Assembly (NCBI RefSeq): GCF_001891085.1
Contig: NZ_JXUP01000003.1
Location: 62,001 to 126,000, forward strand
DNA length: 64,000 nucleotides
Origin: Campylobacter concisus
GTDB taxonomy: Bacteria; Campylobacterota; Campylobacteria; Campylobacterales; Campylobacteraceae
Direction of reading: 5' to 3'
Below the pieces are notes generated by a model that ran no database searches, was not told where the DNA came from, and saw only the letters and a list, made by a program, of their open reading frames with translations. Below are positions 54,094 to 63,086 of this stretch, one piece after another; position 1 is the stretch's first letter; each line of letters begins with the position of its first letter. The position numbers and the translations under genes are program-made.

Positions 54094-55080
54094 TTATAAA
54101 ATTTCGCGCCTTAGCTCATCTGCACTCTTTGGCGAAAGAAGTGCTGGAGCTATGTCAAATACGCTAAATGCGCCGCGCTCGCCTCTTTGTGCCAAGCGAT
54201 ATGTCGCACGGGAATAGGCTACAAGTACGCTTGCTGTAAATTCTGGATTTGAGTCAAGTTTTAGCGAAAACTCGATCAAGTGTTTGTTCTCGCCATGCTC
54301 TCCGCTCACTCCACTTCGCAGCACAAATCCTCCGTGAGGGATGCCGCCATGCTCTTTTTTAAGCGTTTCAATATCTATAAAATGCACGCTTGTGTCGTAG
54401 TCGGCAAAATAGTTTGGCATCGTTTTTATCTCATGCTCGATGCGTGCCTTATCAGCGCCGTCCTCTGCCACGACATAGCAATCGCGCAAGTGTTTTTCTC
54501 TTGTGGTTAAATTTGGATTTTCCCCAGCGCGTACTCGCTCTAGTGCGCTATCTATGGGCACCGTGTATTGACGAGCGTCCACGACGCCTTTTATCCTGCG
54601 GATAGCGTCTGAGTGGCCTTGACTCACGCCTTTGCCCCAAAATGTGTAACTGCTGCCGTTTTCAAGCACACTCTCGCCAAATAGTCTATTTAGTGAAAAT
54701 AGCCCCGGGTCCCAGCCAACAGCGATGACGCCTACATTGCCACCTTTTTTAGCAGCTGCGTCCACTGCGGCAAAATGCTCTAGTATTTTAGCGTGCGTGT
54801 CAAAGCTATCGACGACATTAAACTCTTTTGCAAACTCTGGCGTCTGCGTTGGAAGGTCGGTTGCGCTGCCACCGCAAAGCACTAAAACATCAAATTTGCC
54901 CTTGTGCGATAAAATTTCATCCGCGCTAAATACTGGTGCGCCACACGTTTTTACCTTACTTGGATCTCTGCGGCTAAAGACTGCTGTTAGCTCCAAATCC
55001 TTGCTATTTTGCACCGCAAGCTCGACGCCACGACCTAAATTTCCATATCCTAAAACTGCTATTTTTATTTTTTCACTCAT
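54094..55080 (-). CDS. ddh: meso-Diaminopimelate D-dehydrogenase
   Basis: NADPH-dependent one-step conversion of tetrahydrodipicolinate to meso-DAP. 328 residues. The Rossmann loop VLGYGNLGRGVE is at the N-terminus, and NVVDSFDTHA, VAVGWDPGLFSLNRLFGE and the WGKGVSQGHSDAIRRI motif are typical of Ddh. By eye the gene is richer in G and C than its surroundings. It follows valS in the same direction after a 142-base gap that holds a nested hairpin. Most Campylobacter are thought to use the succinylase (DapE) route, so this is an alternative or extra path. Confidence 0.88.
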   Translation of the reverse strand: MSEKIKIAVLGYGNLGRGVELAVQNSKDLELTAVFSRRDPSKVKTCGAPVFSADEILSHKGKFDVLVLCGGSATDLPTQTPEFAKEFNVVDSFDTHAKILEHFAAVDAAAKKGGNVGVIAVGWDPGLFSLNRLFGESVLENGSSYTFWGKGVSQGHSDAIRRIKGVVDARQYTVPIDSALERVRAGENPNLTTREKHLRDCYVVAEDGADKARIEHEIKTMPNYFADYDTSVHFIDIETLKKEHGGIPHGGFVLRSGVSGEHGENKHLIEFSLKLDSNPEFTASVLVAYSRATYRLAQRGERGAFSVFDIAPALLSPKSADELRREIL

Positions 55081-55159
55081 TTTTTATCCTTTAAATTTAC
55101 ATGCAAGGTAGTGCAGGACGATAAATTTCACTTTAATAAGACAATGTATTAGCGCCAAT

Positions 55160-55201
55160 GGTAGCGTGGCAACTACAAGCTGCCAAAGATAAAACGCTAC
55201 C
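55160..55201 (-). repeat. Nested inverted repeat between valS and ddh
   Basis: GGTAGCGT pairs with ACGCTACC (8 bp), enclosing a second helix TGGCA/TGCCA (its first base shared with the outer arm) with a 9-base loop. It lies 20 bases behind the valS stop and about 80 bases before the ddh start. No U-run follows on the minus strand, so a simple terminator is not supported. Confidence 0.5.
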
Positions 55202-55222
55202 CTTCAACTTTTGCCGCAAAAC

Positions 55223-57844
55223 CTACTCGCCAAGAGCCTCTAGCTCTTCACATACTTTTTTAAATTTAGCCTCAGCGCTCTCTAGCGCCTCTTTGTTTGT
55301 CTCTATGACCTCTTTTGGTGCGTTTGCTACGAAATTTTGGTTATTTAGCATGCCTGAGAGTTTGGCTATCTCTTTTTCAAGCTTTGTCTTTTGAGACTTG
55401 AGTCTTGTGATGATACCGCTCATATCAAGCCCTTCAAGTGGGACAAATGCTTCTAAATTTTCGCTCACGTCTCTGATAGAATTTTCTATTTTTTCATCTA
55501 CAAAGCCGATCTCTTCGCATTTTGCAAGCAGCTTGATATACTCTTTGACCTCGTCAAGGTCGATTTTTTCATTAAATTTAACAAAGGCTTTTGCGATCTT
55601 TGAGTTGCCAAGATCTATGGTCGCTTTTGCACGGCGAATAGCCACAATCGCTTCGATAACTAACTCAAATTTCTTCTCAACATCTAAATTTCGCTCTTTT
55701 ACCTCTGGATAGCTCATAACCATTATTGATTTTGCATTTTCAATCTGTGTGCCGCTAAGCTCTTGAAATAGATACTCTGAGAGAAATGGCATGAAAGGAT
55801 TTAGCAGTTTCATCGCCTCTTTAAATATACTTCCAAGCTCTTTTACGCTCGCTTTATCCGCCTTGCTTAGCTCAATGCCCCAGTCGCAAAACTCATCCCA
55901 AAGGAATTTATAAAGTGTGTTTGCTGCGTCATTGAAGCGGTAAGCGTCGATATTTTCACGCACCTCTCTTACGCACTCGTTAAAGCGGCTATTCATATAA
56001 ATTCCAAGCTTTGTTTGAAGCTTGATGTCTTCTAAATTTTCAAATTTGCTCTCATTTAGCATGAGATATTTGCTTGCATTATAAAGCTTATTGGTGAAAT
56101 TTCTTACCTGCTTCATCTTGGCGTCACTTAGCTTGATGTCGCGTCCTTGAACGGCTAGAAGTGTTAGCGTAAAGCGCAAGATATCGGCGCTATACTCATT
56201 GATGCTATCAAGCGGATCGATGACGTTGCCAAGGCTTTTACTCATCTTTCTGCCAAATTCATCTTTTACAAGCGCGTGCAAATAGATGTCGTCAAATGGC
56301 AGCTTGCCAAGGGCATTTTCACCCTGAAACATCATCCTAGCAACCCAGAAAAATAATATATCAAAGCCAGTTATAAGAAGGTTGTTTGGATAAAACTCAG
56401 CAAGGTCTCCTTCAAACCATTTTTCATTTTTTAGCTCATTTTCATTACCCCAACCAAGCGTGCTAAATGGCCAAAGACCAGAGCTAAACCACGTATCTAG
56501 CACGTCTGGGTCTTGGTGAAAATTTTTACTTTTGCACTTTTTGCACTCGCATGGCTCTCCCTCGTCAGCCCACATATAACCGCAATCATCGCAGTAAAAT
56601 ACTGGAATTTGATGCCCCCACCAAAGTTGGCGTGAGATACACCAGTCTCTTAACTCTCTCATCCACGCGTTAAAGCTATTTATCCAGTGCGGTGGGTAAA
56701 ATTTGGCAAGGCCCTCTGAGACCTTTTGTATCGCCTCGTCTGCGATCTCTTTTTTGACAAACCACTGCTTTGAGATATATGGCTCAACGACGTTTTTGCA
56801 GCGGTAGCAGTATCCCACTTGGTTTTCGTAGTCTTCTATCTTTTCAACATTGCCAAGTTTTTCAAGCTCGGCCACTACGATATCTCTAGCCTCAAGCCTC
56901 TCAAGACCTGCAAATTTATCGCACTTGTCGTTTAAAATGCCCTTTTCGTCAAATACGGTGATAAACTCAAGGTCGTGCCTTTTACCAACTTCATAGTCAT
57001 TTTGATCGTGCGCAGGAGTGACCTTAACAAGACCTGTTCCAAATTCCATATCAACGTGCTCGTCTGCGATGATCTCAATCTTTCTATTTACGATAGGTAG
57101 AACAACCTTTTTGCCGATTAAATTTTTATATCGTTCGTCGTTTGGATTTACCATTACAGCGGTGTCGCCAAAGTAGGTCTCCGGGCGAGTTGTTGCAACA
57201 ACAACAAATTCGCTTGGCTTGTCTGCAAAGTAGTATCTCAAATGATATAGCTTGCCTTTATTTTCTTTGTGCTCGACCTCGATGTCAGAGAGTGCGCCAT
57301 CGTGCGTACACCAGTTTATCATGTAGTTTTTCTGGACTATTAGCCCTTTGTCGTATAAATTTACAAAGGCTTTTTTCACAGCTTTTCTTAGGCCCTCATC
57401 CATAGTAAATCTCTGGCGTGACCAAGCCGGAGTGATGCCAAGTTTTCGCATCTGATGGACTATCATACCGCCGCTTTTTTCCTTCCACTCCCACACTTTT
57501 TCTACAAATTTCTCGCGTCCAAGCTCTTCTTTTTTGATGCCTTGAGCTAAAAGCTGCTTTTCAACGACGTTTTGAGTAGCGATACCAGCGTGGTCAAGTC
57601 CTGACTGCCAAAGCGTCTTGTAGCCATCCATTCTCTTGTAGCGAGTCATGATGTCTTGGAGCGTGAAGGTTAGGGCGTGTCCGATGTGAAGCGAGCCAGT
57701 CACATTTGGAGGTGGCATCATAATGCAAAATTTACGTCCATCTTTTTGGATATCTTTGTTCGCGTCTATCTCGAAGTATCCGCGTTCTTCCCAAATTTTA
57801 TAAAATTTATCTTCTATCTCTTTTGCATTGTAAAATTCTGCCAC
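55223..57844 (-). CDS. valS: Valyl-tRNA synthetase
   Basis: Class Ia synthetase, 873 residues, GTG start. HIGH motif in PPPNVTGSLHIGHALTF near residue 45, the editing domain with TTRPETYFGDTAV, and the KMSKS motif in GRKMSKSLGNVIDP. A cysteine-rich zinc ribbon lies at FYCDDCGYMWADEGEPCEC, followed by KKCKSKNF. The C-terminal coiled-coil arm (about 805-870) is Lys/Glu rich. No T-box is seen upstream. Confidence 0.97.
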   Translation of the reverse strand: MAEFYNAKEIEDKFYKIWEERGYFEIDANKDIQKDGRKFCIMMPPPNVTGSLHIGHALTFTLQDIMTRYKRMDGYKTLWQSGLDHAGIATQNVVEKQLLAQGIKKEELGREKFVEKVWEWKEKSGGMIVHQMRKLGITPAWSRQRFTMDEGLRKAVKKAFVNLYDKGLIVQKNYMINWCTHDGALSDIEVEHKENKGKLYHLRYYFADKPSEFVVVATTRPETYFGDTAVMVNPNDERYKNLIGKKVVLPIVNRKIEIIADEHVDMEFGTGLVKVTPAHDQNDYEVGKRHDLEFITVFDEKGILNDKCDKFAGLERLEARDIVVAELEKLGNVEKIEDYENQVGYCYRCKNVVEPYISKQWFVKKEIADEAIQKVSEGLAKFYPPHWINSFNAWMRELRDWCISRQLWWGHQIPVFYCDDCGYMWADEGEPCECKKCKSKNFHQDPDVLDTWFSSGLWPFSTLGWGNENELKNEKWFEGDLAEFYPNNLLITGFDILFFWVARMMFQGENALGKLPFDDIYLHALVKDEFGRKMSKSLGNVIDPLDSINEYSADILRFTLTLLAVQGRDIKLSDAKMKQVRNFTNKLYNASKYLMLNESKFENLEDIKLQTKLGIYMNSRFNECVREVRENIDAYRFNDAANTLYKFLWDEFCDWGIELSKADKASVKELGSIFKEAMKLLNPFMPFLSEYLFQELSGTQIENAKSIMVMSYPEVKERNLDVEKKFELVIEAIVAIRRAKATIDLGNSKIAKAFVKFNEKIDLDEVKEYIKLLAKCEEIGFVDEKIENSIRDVSENLEAFVPLEGLDMSGIITRLKSQKTKLEKEIAKLSGMLNNQNFVANAPKEVIETNKEALESAEAKFKKVCEELEALGE

Positions 57845-57932
57845 TTTAGTATCCTCTTTCGTTTAAAAAATGCTTAATGTTATCTAAAATTTGTTTAAAA
57901 AAATCTTTGCAAAAGTGGGGAAATATGGGCTT

Positions 57933-57950
57933 GGGGCGGTTAAACGCCCC
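57933..57950 (-). terminator. GC-rich hairpin after the alpha-2-macroglobulin gene
   Basis: GGGGCG and CGCCCC with a six-base loop, 15 bases behind the stop codon. There is no clear T-run on the minus strand, so efficiency is uncertain. Confidence 0.4.
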
Positions 57951-57964
57951 GAAATTTATATGGC

Positions 57965-60900
57965 TTATTTGACAGTAAAGCTTCGCTGAGCTAGGTCGTA
58001 GTCGTTTTGTCTTTCGTTATACATATTTTCAGTTGTGACCGCACCAAGCGAGCATTTGCCACCAAGTCTTACACGATAAGGCGTATAAAGCACAGCCTCT
58101 CTCTTGTCACTATCTAGTGTATAAAAACTTAAGACGCGATCATCTTTTATGCTCTGATATTCAAGCTCAATGCTATCTTTAAGACTCTTATTAAAGCCAC
58201 TTAGATTTTCATTTATTGGCTCAAAGCAGCTACTTACTATCTCGTTTATTACACCATTTTTAACCATAGCTTTAGAATTTATCACTATTTTTGAATAGAC
58301 AACATCATTTACTCTTAGGCTGTCAAGACCTAGCTCTTTGCCTTTTTCATCGACAAACGTTCTATAAATATCAAGCTCTTTTGGCTCTATTTTATGCTTA
58401 ATCTCAAGTGGCACATAAGCGTAGCTTAAGATGGAGGCATATAGCTTGTTTTCACCAAGTGGAGTGATGGTAAAATTTCCATCTTTTGCTGTAAATGATA
58501 CGCTTAAAAGGCCGTCAAATTCTTTACTTTCGCCGTTGTAGCTAAGTTTAAATTTATTATTTTTCTCGCCAACATCTTTGCCAAAGTAGGCATTTAGCGC
58601 TCTAAGTGTAAAAGCGCGCTCTTGCGTTGAGCTAAGCTCATTTAAATTTGTGATCAAGAAATTTGCAAGATCATCTGAGTAGTCGTTTTTCTCAAAATAT
58701 TTTGCGTGTAGATACAAGATAAATGCATTGTCTCTCATCTTTGAGCCAAAACTAGAATAATCCCTGCTGTAATCAGCCGCTTGAGCTTTTTTAATATCTT
58801 TTAGCGCCACCTTTGCTTCGTCATTTAAGCCATTTAGTTTCAAAGCTGCTGCCATTAGATATTTATTAAGTGCAGTCGTATTGTAAGCTTTGTGGTCATA
58901 AATTTTATTTAGCACTGATTTATCAGCAACATTTGCGCGGGAGCTTACATATATAGCATATAGAGCTTCAATATCTGTATTTGTATATTTTAAGAGCGAA
59001 TTTAATGCTCTTTGCTTTACATTTTTATTTAGCTCATATCCAGCCTCTTCAAGATCAAGCAGCACATCAGTTGCATAGATCGAAGCAAATGCATTAGTGC
59101 TACTTAGATCGCTCCAGTAGCCAAAGCTACCATCTGGTTTTTGCATCTTAATTAGCTCACTCATACCATTTGCAATAAATCTCTTTTGATCATTTTTTTC
59201 AAGCTCATCTTTTGGCTTTAAATTTAAAAGCGCAAGCAGTCTTGAGCTCCTTTGCTCCGCACATCCATAAGGGTACTCGACTAAATTTTTAGAAGCTGCT
59301 AACAGCACGCTTGAAACCGAGCTTGACGCATCTATACTAACATTGTGAAAGCCTTTTGGAAGCGAGATCATGCTCTCTTTATCAAAGACGCTACTTCTTG
59401 CATAGGTGCTAATCGTATAAGGATTAACTACATCAAGTAAATTTTGAGCTATTTTTGAGCTATTTTTGTCGCTTATTGTTATGTTGTATTCGCCAGCTCC
59501 AGCTTCAAGAGCTGAAATTTTAAATGTAAAGGCTTTATTCTCAAGCGGCTTTAAATTTATATTTTCTTTTGTTTTGATGTTTAAATTTTTACTGCTAGCC
59601 ACTTTTATGGTTAAATTTTTATCCTCATTTGTTGTGTTTATGAGTCTTAAGTTCGCATTTAGCTCATCGCCTTTTAGCAGATAAACTAACGCGCTTGGCT
59701 TAATAATCACATCATCTTTTACTAGAATTTCTTTATTTACTGCATTCATGCTATTTTCATTATTTGCCACGACATCTACTCTAATGGCAGAGTTAAAGCC
59801 ATTTGGCGTTTTAAACTCGTATGAAATTTCACCATTATCGTCAGCTTGAAGGCTTACTAAATTTGCATATGTTTTTATATTTTTGCTATCAACCGGACTA
59901 GCGTGTTTTGCCATTTTTGCCTCCATAGCAAGTGCCGCCATATCGCCACCAAAGCTTAAAGTTTTGCCCTCGACCTTATAGTTTGTGAGCATATTATAAA
60001 TGTCATAGTCAAAAACGCCATCTGGTAAAATTTTGTCAAAAAATTTAAGTGGATCAGCTGGCTTTTGTGACGTTATATCAAGCACGCCAACATCTGTGAT
60101 AAAGAAATTCACATAAGCTTTTGGCTTTGTTTTTAAAGAAATTTTTATATTTTCATCGCTTTTTGCCGTATTTGGCGCATCAAGGCTTAGATCAAGTGTC
60201 CTTGATGACTTATCAGCTTTAGCATAAACCTTACCGTAAGTTCTAAACGGAGTTAATCCACCATCTGTCATGCGGTAGATATTTGCACTCACGTAAAGTC
60301 CGCTAAAATCAAAGTCAAGTTTAAATTTCACATTTGCTGAGTTATTTTTTATCTTAACAACCTTGTAAGCTTTCACGCCACCATCTTCAAGTGTAACAAG
60401 GGCGATACCTTCTTTTATAGCCGAGCTTATATCAGCACTTAGCTCATCGCCTTTTTTGTAAATATTTTTATTTAGTTTGATTTGAGATTTGCTAAGCTCT
60501 TTTGTAGGCGCTAGAGTCGAGTAGTTGTAGCCACTTACGTCCATATCAAGGCTTGTGCTTGCTCCACTTACTAGATTTGTAGCGATGATCACATATGAGC
60601 CACTTTGTGTAAATTTATAGCTAAACTCGCCATTGTCTTTATAAAAATTATCCACATCTTCTAGCGTTTGAAACCACTTTATATAGCCATTTGCATCTCT
60701 TTGGTATTGCCAAGTGACACGTTTTATATCAAATTTTAAATTTGATTTTACGGCCTTTTGACTTGACATATCTACCACAACCGTTCTTATTTTTACATCT
60801 TCGTTTGGCTCAGCAAATGTCGTACTTGCTGCAATACCAACCATATCTTTGTAAGGATAGAGCGTAAAGCTTTTTGTATCGCTTACGTTTTTACCATCAT

Positions 60901-63085
60901 CATTTACATTGAAATTTATCACACCTGTTATGATAGAAGAGGCATTTTTAGTGCTAAAGCTAAGATCTATCATTTGGCTTGATTTACCATCTTTTGAAAG
61001 AGTGAGATCATTCTCAAAAGATGGATAAGCGCTTGGTTTTAGAGTATTGTTTTTAAATTTATACTCTTTAAACTCGCTATTTTTATATTCATCATCAAAA
61101 AAGCTCACCTGCATGCTGCCATCAAGCTCGCTAGCAGCGCCACCAAAGAGATAGTTACTGGCTAGATTGGCTCTAATAAGCTCATTTGCGAAGAATTTAT
61201 CTCTCTCAAGCGTTATCTCATTTTTTATCCTATTTGGCATAAAACTCTCAACAAAAAATGGCACATTTGAGATCACTTTGCTTGCGTAAATTACTTGCAT
61301 ATTAAATCTACCGCTAAGATCGCTTAGTATCTCTTTTTCAAAATTTACCATGCCAACGTCATTTGTATTTTTTGAAATTTCAGCACTACTTTTGCCTTGC
61401 GGATCAAAAAAATTTATCTTTATAGGCATATTTTTTAAAGGATTAAAATCTCTATCTCTTAGATAGATTGCGCCCTTTAAACTCTCATTTGGTCTTATGA
61501 TATTTGAAGCAAAATGAACGTACGCATCGATACTATCACTGGTATTTTGACTCATAAATTTCGCTTCATTTAGCGCTTCGTCTTCTTTTAAAATAAGAAA
61601 ATTTTGCTCTTTTCCAAGAGAGACAACCACTGAGGAGATATCTTTGTAAATATCTTTTTTGTTAAATTTAAAAACACCTATATCATTTGTCGCACCAACT
61701 GCGATCTCTTCGTTCTTTTTGCCATAAATTTTCACATTTGCGTTTGGAAGCATTGTATTTTCGCCAAGACGATTTGCAAATACGAAAATTTCATCCTTGC
61801 CAAGCTTTGCATTTACGGCGATATCACTTAGATAGACTACTTTTGAGACGCTCTTATCCTTGCCGTAGTTTAAATTTATCTTATAAACGCCGTCTCCAGC
61901 CCCGGCAAAGTCGAGTTTGATTTTATTTAGAGAAATTTCATTTAATGCGCCATCAAGCTTATAACTTTTGCTTGCCACTTTTGTGCTGAAGTTGCTTAAC
62001 TCTTCGTTATTGTCATTAAAATTTAAGAAATATCTAAAATTTTGATCGCTTAGCTTTTCAATGCTTACATTTAGCTCAGGCAAATTTGCACTTCTGATAC
62101 CGATTTCACCGACGCTTGAGATATATGGCTCATTATTTATAAAATTTGCAAATGGAGTAAAATTGCCAGCTACTACTTCATAGCTATTTTCTTCTCTTAC
62201 TACATTTCTATCATCGCCAAAGCCTGGCTTAATGGTGATTTCATAACTATTTTGTGGCTTAAAATCGTCACTTGTGATATCAATGTAGTAATAATACTCG
62301 CTAAGTTCTGAGTTTTCTCCATAGTTGTCACTATATTTAACGTCACTGATGCTAAAGTTTTTTACGCCTTTAATGTTTATAAATTTTTTTAAGTTAATGT
62401 CGTCATCAAGCCAATTTTTTAGATAAATTCTAAAGCCCAAGATGCCATTATCAAGGCTTACTGGATAAATTTCAGGTATCTCAAGACTCTTTGCATTATC
62501 ATTTATATTTACGCTTTCTTCGCTTATTTCATCGGCGAAATTTACTATCGTTTCACCTGAAAGCGTTGCACCAAATTTGCTCTCAAATTTTTCACCAAAA
62601 TCAAAAACTGGATTGCTTAAATTTTTATCAAGATTAAGCTCAAAGCTATTGCTAGAAAGCTCAATTGCTTTAAATTTCGCATCTTTTACGGCAATATTTT
62701 TGATAGCTTCAATATTTACTTCATCATTAAATTTAACTATATATTTGCTATCGCTTATTTTTTCTATCTTTGTTAGCTCAAATTCTTTCGTGGCAAAACT
62801 AGCAGTGCTTCCATTTTCAAGCTTGCAGCTATAATCCAAACCAGCATGCATATCTTTTGTAAAAAGCAGCAAGCTTTGACTATTAAATCTAACCGTACCA
62901 TTTAATGCTGGTTGGCACAAAAGTAGCTTTTTGTCGCTTAGCATACCAACAAAATTCTTATCGACTTTGTCTTCTAGTCCAAACTCTACGCTTAGTGGCG
63001 ATTTTATCTGCGCAGTGCCATTTAGGCTCAAAGCATATAAATTTGTCATTCCCAAAAGTGCTAGAAGTGCTACTTTTTGCCACAT
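57965..63085 (-). CDS. Bacterial alpha-2-macroglobulin (YfhM-like)
   Basis: 1706 residues. The signal peptide MWQKVALLALLGMTNLYA has no lipobox cysteine, so a soluble periplasmic form is likely, unlike lipid-anchored E. coli YfhM. A series of macroglobulin-like beta domains fills the first 1100 residues. The thioester site GCAEQ (Cys1275-Gln1278) is intact in YPYGCAEQRSSR and is followed by the helical thioester domain and C-terminal receptor-like domains. The protein should trap foreign proteases. It starts two bases after the stop of a PBP1c-like gene, the well-known pairing in which both protect and repair the wall. Confidence 0.93.
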   Translation of the reverse strand: MWQKVALLALLGMTNLYALSLNGTAQIKSPLSVEFGLEDKVDKNFVGMLSDKKLLLCQPALNGTVRFNSQSLLLFTKDMHAGLDYSCKLENGSTASFATKEFELTKIEKISDSKYIVKFNDEVNIEAIKNIAVKDAKFKAIELSSNSFELNLDKNLSNPVFDFGEKFESKFGATLSGETIVNFADEISEESVNINDNAKSLEIPEIYPVSLDNGILGFRIYLKNWLDDDINLKKFINIKGVKNFSISDVKYSDNYGENSELSEYYYYIDITSDDFKPQNSYEITIKPGFGDDRNVVREENSYEVVAGNFTPFANFINNEPYISSVGEIGIRSANLPELNVSIEKLSDQNFRYFLNFNDNNEELSNFSTKVASKSYKLDGALNEISLNKIKLDFAGAGDGVYKINLNYGKDKSVSKVVYLSDIAVNAKLGKDEIFVFANRLGENTMLPNANVKIYGKKNEEIAVGATNDIGVFKFNKKDIYKDISSVVVSLGKEQNFLILKEDEALNEAKFMSQNTSDSIDAYVHFASNIIRPNESLKGAIYLRDRDFNPLKNMPIKINFFDPQGKSSAEISKNTNDVGMVNFEKEILSDLSGRFNMQVIYASKVISNVPFFVESFMPNRIKNEITLERDKFFANELIRANLASNYLFGGAASELDGSMQVSFFDDEYKNSEFKEYKFKNNTLKPSAYPSFENDLTLSKDGKSSQMIDLSFSTKNASSIITGVINFNVNDDGKNVSDTKSFTLYPYKDMVGIAASTTFAEPNEDVKIRTVVVDMSSQKAVKSNLKFDIKRVTWQYQRDANGYIKWFQTLEDVDNFYKDNGEFSYKFTQSGSYVIIATNLVSGASTSLDMDVSGYNYSTLAPTKELSKSQIKLNKNIYKKGDELSADISSAIKEGIALVTLEDGGVKAYKVVKIKNNSANVKFKLDFDFSGLYVSANIYRMTDGGLTPFRTYGKVYAKADKSSRTLDLSLDAPNTAKSDENIKISLKTKPKAYVNFFITDVGVLDITSQKPADPLKFFDKILPDGVFDYDIYNMLTNYKVEGKTLSFGGDMAALAMEAKMAKHASPVDSKNIKTYANLVSLQADDNGEISYEFKTPNGFNSAIRVDVVANNENSMNAVNKEILVKDDVIIKPSALVYLLKGDELNANLRLINTTNEDKNLTIKVASSKNLNIKTKENINLKPLENKAFTFKISALEAGAGEYNITISDKNSSKIAQNLLDVVNPYTISTYARSSVFDKESMISLPKGFHNVSIDASSSVSSVLLAASKNLVEYPYGCAEQRSSRLLALLNLKPKDELEKNDQKRFIANGMSELIKMQKPDGSFGYWSDLSSTNAFASIYATDVLLDLEEAGYELNKNVKQRALNSLLKYTNTDIEALYAIYVSSRANVADKSVLNKIYDHKAYNTTALNKYLMAAALKLNGLNDEAKVALKDIKKAQAADYSRDYSSFGSKMRDNAFILYLHAKYFEKNDYSDDLANFLITNLNELSSTQERAFTLRALNAYFGKDVGEKNNKFKLSYNGESKEFDGLLSVSFTAKDGNFTITPLGENKLYASILSYAYVPLEIKHKIEPKELDIYRTFVDEKGKELGLDSLRVNDVVYSKIVINSKAMVKNGVINEIVSSCFEPINENLSGFNKSLKDSIELEYQSIKDDRVLSFYTLDSDKREAVLYTPYRVRLGGKCSLGAVTTENMYNERQNDYDLAQRSFTVK

Positions 63086-63086
63086 T

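Noticed and set aside
57845-57964. T-box or other leader in front of valS
   Set aside because: The gap holds only a GC hairpin near the convergent end of the upstream gene and AT-rich sequence; no T-box signature.
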